NCBI GenBank assembly: GCA_036259835.1
Contig: DATABA010000029.1
Span: forward strand, 1-7,904
DNA: 7,904 nt
Reading direction: 5' to 3'
Source: JALYGK01 sp036259835
Lineage (GTDB): Bacteria; Actinomycetota; UBA4738
Notes under the pieces: generated by a model
What the model was told of the DNA's origin: nothing
Databases searched by the model: none
The model's input: the letters and a program-made list of their open reading frames with translations, nothing else
Made by a program: the position numbers and the translations under genes
Shown: positions 6,009 through 7,904 of the stretch, in pieces
Layout: each line of letters starts with the position of its first letter
Position numbering within the stretch: the stretch's first letter is position 1

Positions 6009-6036
6009 CTTCCTGCTTGTGTGAGAACAGGAAGAG
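6009..6036 (+). promoter_or_regulatory. Hairpin covering the ribosome binding site of the diguanylate cyclase
   Basis: CTTCCTG (6009-6015) is perfectly complementary to CAGGAAG (6028-6034). The right arm contains most of the Shine-Dalgarno AGGAAGAG (6029-6036), which sits 8 bases before ATG 6045. If the transcript begins upstream of 6009, folding would hide the ribosome binding site. The loop holds the alternative GTG at 6021. Confidence 0.4.
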
Positions 6037-6044
6037 ATCGGACG

Positions 6045-6857
6045 ATGGTGGACGACAGACGGCCGGATGAACTGGGCGACCAGTTTGTACTCGACCTTAC
6101 GCGCGACACCAAGAGCGAGCCGACGAATCCCCCGGACGAGGGCTCCAGACCGGAATCATCCGAGGCTCAGGAAAGCCTTGATCAGGATCAGGACGCGCTT
6201 GACCGCCAACAAACCAACCTGGATCGTGAGCAGGCTCATCTCGAGAGAAGTACCGACGAAGACGAATTCGAGGTACATCGAGATCAACGAGGTATCGACC
6301 GCGACCAAGCGGTCCTCGACCGGCGGCAAGCGAGGCTCGATCGAGCTCAGGCCGCGCTCGATCGGGAAAGCGGCGTCCGAAAGGACTACCTCATCGATGA
6401 GCTCACGGGAATACTGCGGCGTGGCCCCGGGATGCGCGAGCTTCAGCACGAGATGGACCGGGCTCGGCGACAGGGCCTTTCGCTCGTCGTGGCGTTCATC
6501 GACGTGGACGGCTTGAAAGCCGTGAACGACCGGCAAGGGCACGCCGCCGGTGACCAGGTTCTTCGAACCGTCGCGCAGGCTCTGAGACAGGGGCTTCGCT
6601 CCTATGACCTCCTTTTTCGGTACGGCGGCGATGAGTTCGTGTGCGCGCTCTCGGAGGCGAACATGGACCATGCCAGAGGGCGACTTCGTGAAGTTGCGTA
6701 CGCCCTGGCAGCCGCCACGAGCCAGGCTTCTATCGCCTGGGGACTGGCAGAGTTGGAAGAGAATGACGACATCGACGATCTTGTGGGCCGTGCTGACTCC
6801 GCGCTTTACGAGGCGCGTGACGTCCCGGCGAAGACGCCAGACACTAGATCGAACTAA
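6045..6857 (+). CDS. Diguanylate cyclase (GGDEF) with N-terminal heptad coiled coil
   Basis: A 270-residue soluble protein making cyclic di-GMP from two GTP. Residues 1-43 are acidic and disordered-looking. Residues about 45-110 form a coiled coil built from 7-residue units of the type LDRxQxx: four units, a 14-18-residue interruption (STDEDEFEVHRDQRG), then four more. The GGDEF domain follows: DELTG (118-122), FIDVDGLKAVND (151-162) with Mg-binding Asp153, and the intact active-site GGDEF (194-198). RSYD (185-188) lies exactly five residues before GGDEF, which is the product-inhibition RxxD I-site. There is no membrane segment or sensor domain; the coiled coil probably controls dimerisation. 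ATG 6045 is chosen over GTG 6021 because AGGAAGAG precedes it. Similar DR-x-Q coiled coils precede GGDEF domains in Actinomycetota. Confidence 0.93.
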   Translation: MVDDRRPDELGDQFVLDLTRDTKSEPTNPPDEGSRPESSEAQESLDQDQDALDRQQTNLDREQAHLERSTDEDEFEVHRDQRGIDRDQAVLDRRQARLDRAQAALDRESGVRKDYLIDELTGILRRGPGMRELQHEMDRARRQGLSLVVAFIDVDGLKAVNDRQGHAAGDQVLRTVAQALRQGLRSYDLLFRYGGDEFVCALSEANMDHARGRLREVAYALAAATSQASIAWGLAELEENDDIDDLVGRADSALYEARDVPAKTPDTRSN

Positions 6858-6915
6858 GGGATTCGGCCTCACTCTGGACAGCAGGGTTCGATAAAGCGCC
6901 GGTATCCTCGCCCGG

Positions 6916-6921
6916 TACGAT
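6916..6921 (+). promoter_or_regulatory. Candidate -10 box for leaderless aldolase mRNA
   Basis: TACGAT fits TANNNT and ends 6 bases before GTG 6928, so the transcript would start at the initiation codon. No Shine-Dalgarno is present before this GTG, which agrees with leaderless translation. No clear -35 box is seen. Confidence 0.45.
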
Positions 6922-6927
6922 CCATCG

Positions 6928-7545
6928 GTGGACGTCCTGGAAGTTATTCGGAAAGAACGGGTCGTTGCCGTTATTCGCTCCGAGCGCGTCGCTGACCCGG
7001 CCGGCCTCGCGCAGACCCTCGTCGATGCCGGCATCCACTGTGTGGAATTCACATTCTCAATCGGAGCCGTGCTCGACGCCATTACGGAAGCGATCGCGGT
7101 TCAGGACGCCATCATTGGGGCGGGGACGGTGCTGCATCGAAGCCACGCGACGGACGCCATCGCGGCCGGAGCGAAATTCGTCGTGACGCCGACACTGATT
7201 CCGGATGTGGCAGCCACCTCCCGGGAGCACGGAGTACCGGCGATTCTCGGTGGACTATCGCCCACGGAGGTCTTGGCTGCCCATCAGGCGGGCGCCGCTG
7301 CCGTGAAACTCTTTCCGGCCAATGCCGGCGGCCCCACTTACGTACGCGCTCTACGCGGGCCGTTCCCGAACATTCCACTGATCGCGTCCGGCGGGATCGA
7401 CCGATCGAATGCTCACGCTTATCTCGAAGCCGGCGCGGTCGCGGTCAACGCCATTGACGTCGTCGCCCCTCCGGACTTAGTCGCGTCGGGAAACCACGAC
7501 GAGATCCGCCGAAACGCGGACGCGTTTCTCGCTGCTATCCGTTAG
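6928..7545 (+). CDS. KDPG/KHG-type 2-keto-3-deoxy aldolase family protein
   Basis: A 205-residue class I aldolase of the Eda family, usual length. Aldolases of this family split 2-keto-3-deoxy sugar acids or 4-hydroxy-2-oxoglutarate into pyruvate (or glyoxylate) and an aldehyde. Visible landmarks, against E. coli Eda from memory: Glu40 (general base, CVEFTF), GAGTVL (64-69, pyruvate carboxylate site), the Schiff-base Lys127 in VKLFPAN, and ASGGI (153-157). Two differences stand out. The Arg of the Eda TLRT motif is Ser44 here, and the phosphate-binding GGS near the C-terminus reads A-I-D with Asp177 in place of Ser184. A non-phosphorylated substrate is therefore plausible. The start is GTG 6928, with a TANNNT box 6 bases ahead and no ribosome binding site. 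It follows the diguanylate cyclase by 70 bases but probably has its own promoter. Confidence 0.88.
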   Translation: MDVLEVIRKERVVAVIRSERVADPAGLAQTLVDAGIHCVEFTFSIGAVLDAITEAIAVQDAIIGAGTVLHRSHATDAIAAGAKFVVTPTLIPDVAATSREHGVPAILGGLSPTEVLAAHQAGAAAVKLFPANAGGPTYVRALRGPFPNIPLIASGGIDRSNAHAYLEAGAVAVNAIDVVAPPDLVASGNHDEIRRNADAFLAAIR

Positions 7546-7904
7546 GAGCTTCTGGCTCAATTGACCCGCGGAAATCCGGACGAGGTCCAGGCGCGCGAGC
7601 TTCTTGAACCGCGCGCAGGACTTGCCGATGCTGGCCTTCGGGAGCCGGTCGACGTACCGCTCGGCGACGTAGCCCTTCGCGTCGGCGGCGAAGCAGTACA
7701 GCGAGATGTACGAGGCGTTGCTGGCGATCGAGAGCTTGCAGGCGTCGCCCTCGCGGCCGCTCCCATAGCGGTAGTGAAACGGCCCGTAGCCGAGCATGCC
7801 GCCCACGATGACCGGCTCGAGCTCCGGCGCGGGCTTGCGAATCAGCGCATCGAGTGCCGCTATGTCGGACCGGCGCTTGTCGTCCACCGCGGCGATGTAC
7901 TCGG
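7477..7904 (-). CDS. DUF1801 (YdhG-like) protein, N-terminus outside the window
   Basis: Minus-strand reading enters at the right edge as EYIAAVDDKRRSDIAALDAL and continues for 141 residues to a stop at 7477. The core GGMLGYGPFHYRYGSGREGD, then YISLYCF, then LPKASIGKSCARFKKL is diagnostic of DUF1801 (YdhG/iron-chaperone-like fold). The biochemical role is not established. A GTG at 7885-7887 is in frame, but the residues before it already match the family, so the true start lies beyond 7904. After FKKLARLDL the last 35 or so residues look unlike the family, and the final 22 codons are antisense to the aldolase gene. The natural stop may have been lost or hidden by a frameshift: an adjacent frame stops at 7557-7559, just past the aldolase end. 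Confidence 0.85.
   Translation of the reverse strand, partial: EYIAAVDDKRRSDIAALDALIRKPAPELEPVIVGGMLGYGPFHYRYGSGREGDACKLSIASNASYISLYCFAADAKGYVAERYVDRLPKASIGKSCARFKKLARLDLVRISAGQLSQKLLTDSSEKRVRVSADLVVVSRRD

Noticed and set aside
6009..6044. c-di-GMP riboswitch before the GGDEF gene
   Set aside because: The leader is far too short, and no GEMM-type core is visible; only a simple hairpin is supported.
6156..7082. 308-codon minus-strand frame
   Set aside because: Antisense to the clearly real GGDEF gene and the aldolase start. It has no recognisable motif.

Overview
This is GC-rich bacterial DNA. The gene set (a family-5 solute-binding protein with a Cys-rich PPN/PGY/PYCP segment, a TPR-LuxR regulator, small ABM-fold enzymes, a GGDEF protein with an acidic heptad coiled coil, GTG starts directly behind TANNNT boxes) resembles Actinomycetota such as Thermoleophilia, or perhaps Chloroflexota. 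That placement is inference from style only. No tRNA, rRNA, CRISPR array or recognisable transposase is present.

Layout: 1-753 is the C-terminal part of a peptide/solute-binding ABC transporter protein. 805-1203 is a VapC-like PIN-domain gene with no antitoxin beside it. 1245-1628 is a small ABM-like protein, followed by a 567-residue TPR-LuxR regulator (1682-3385). After a structured 172-base gap come an alpha/beta hydrolase of the proline iminopeptidase type (3558-4442) and a cupin (4461-4847), closely spaced as an operon. Next is a broken zone: 39 codons of a VOC (glyoxalase-like) gene run into the last 60% of a second copy of the PIN gene (4953-5313), followed by about 257 bases without a clear gene. 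5571-5876 is a second small ABM-like protein, closed by a strong intrinsic terminator (5926-5960). Beyond it are a diguanylate cyclase (6045-6857), a KDPG/KHG-type aldolase (6928-7545) and, on the minus strand, a DUF1801 gene entering from the right edge and overlapping the aldolase tail.

The most notable structure is the pair of direct PIN-gene repeats (959-1203 and 5069-5313, about 92% identical, no indels). They bracket the ABM, regulator, hydrolase and cupin genes. The bracketed genes look like a regulated small-molecule-modification cassette (inference), and the repeats offer a route for its duplication or loss. The right-hand repeat has cut a VOC gene, giving an out-of-frame chimera that is either a real rearrangement scar or an assembly join. 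Other points of interest are amide substitutions in the PIN active site, an aldolase lacking the usual phosphate-binding serine, and a hairpin covering the ribosome binding site of the diguanylate cyclase.
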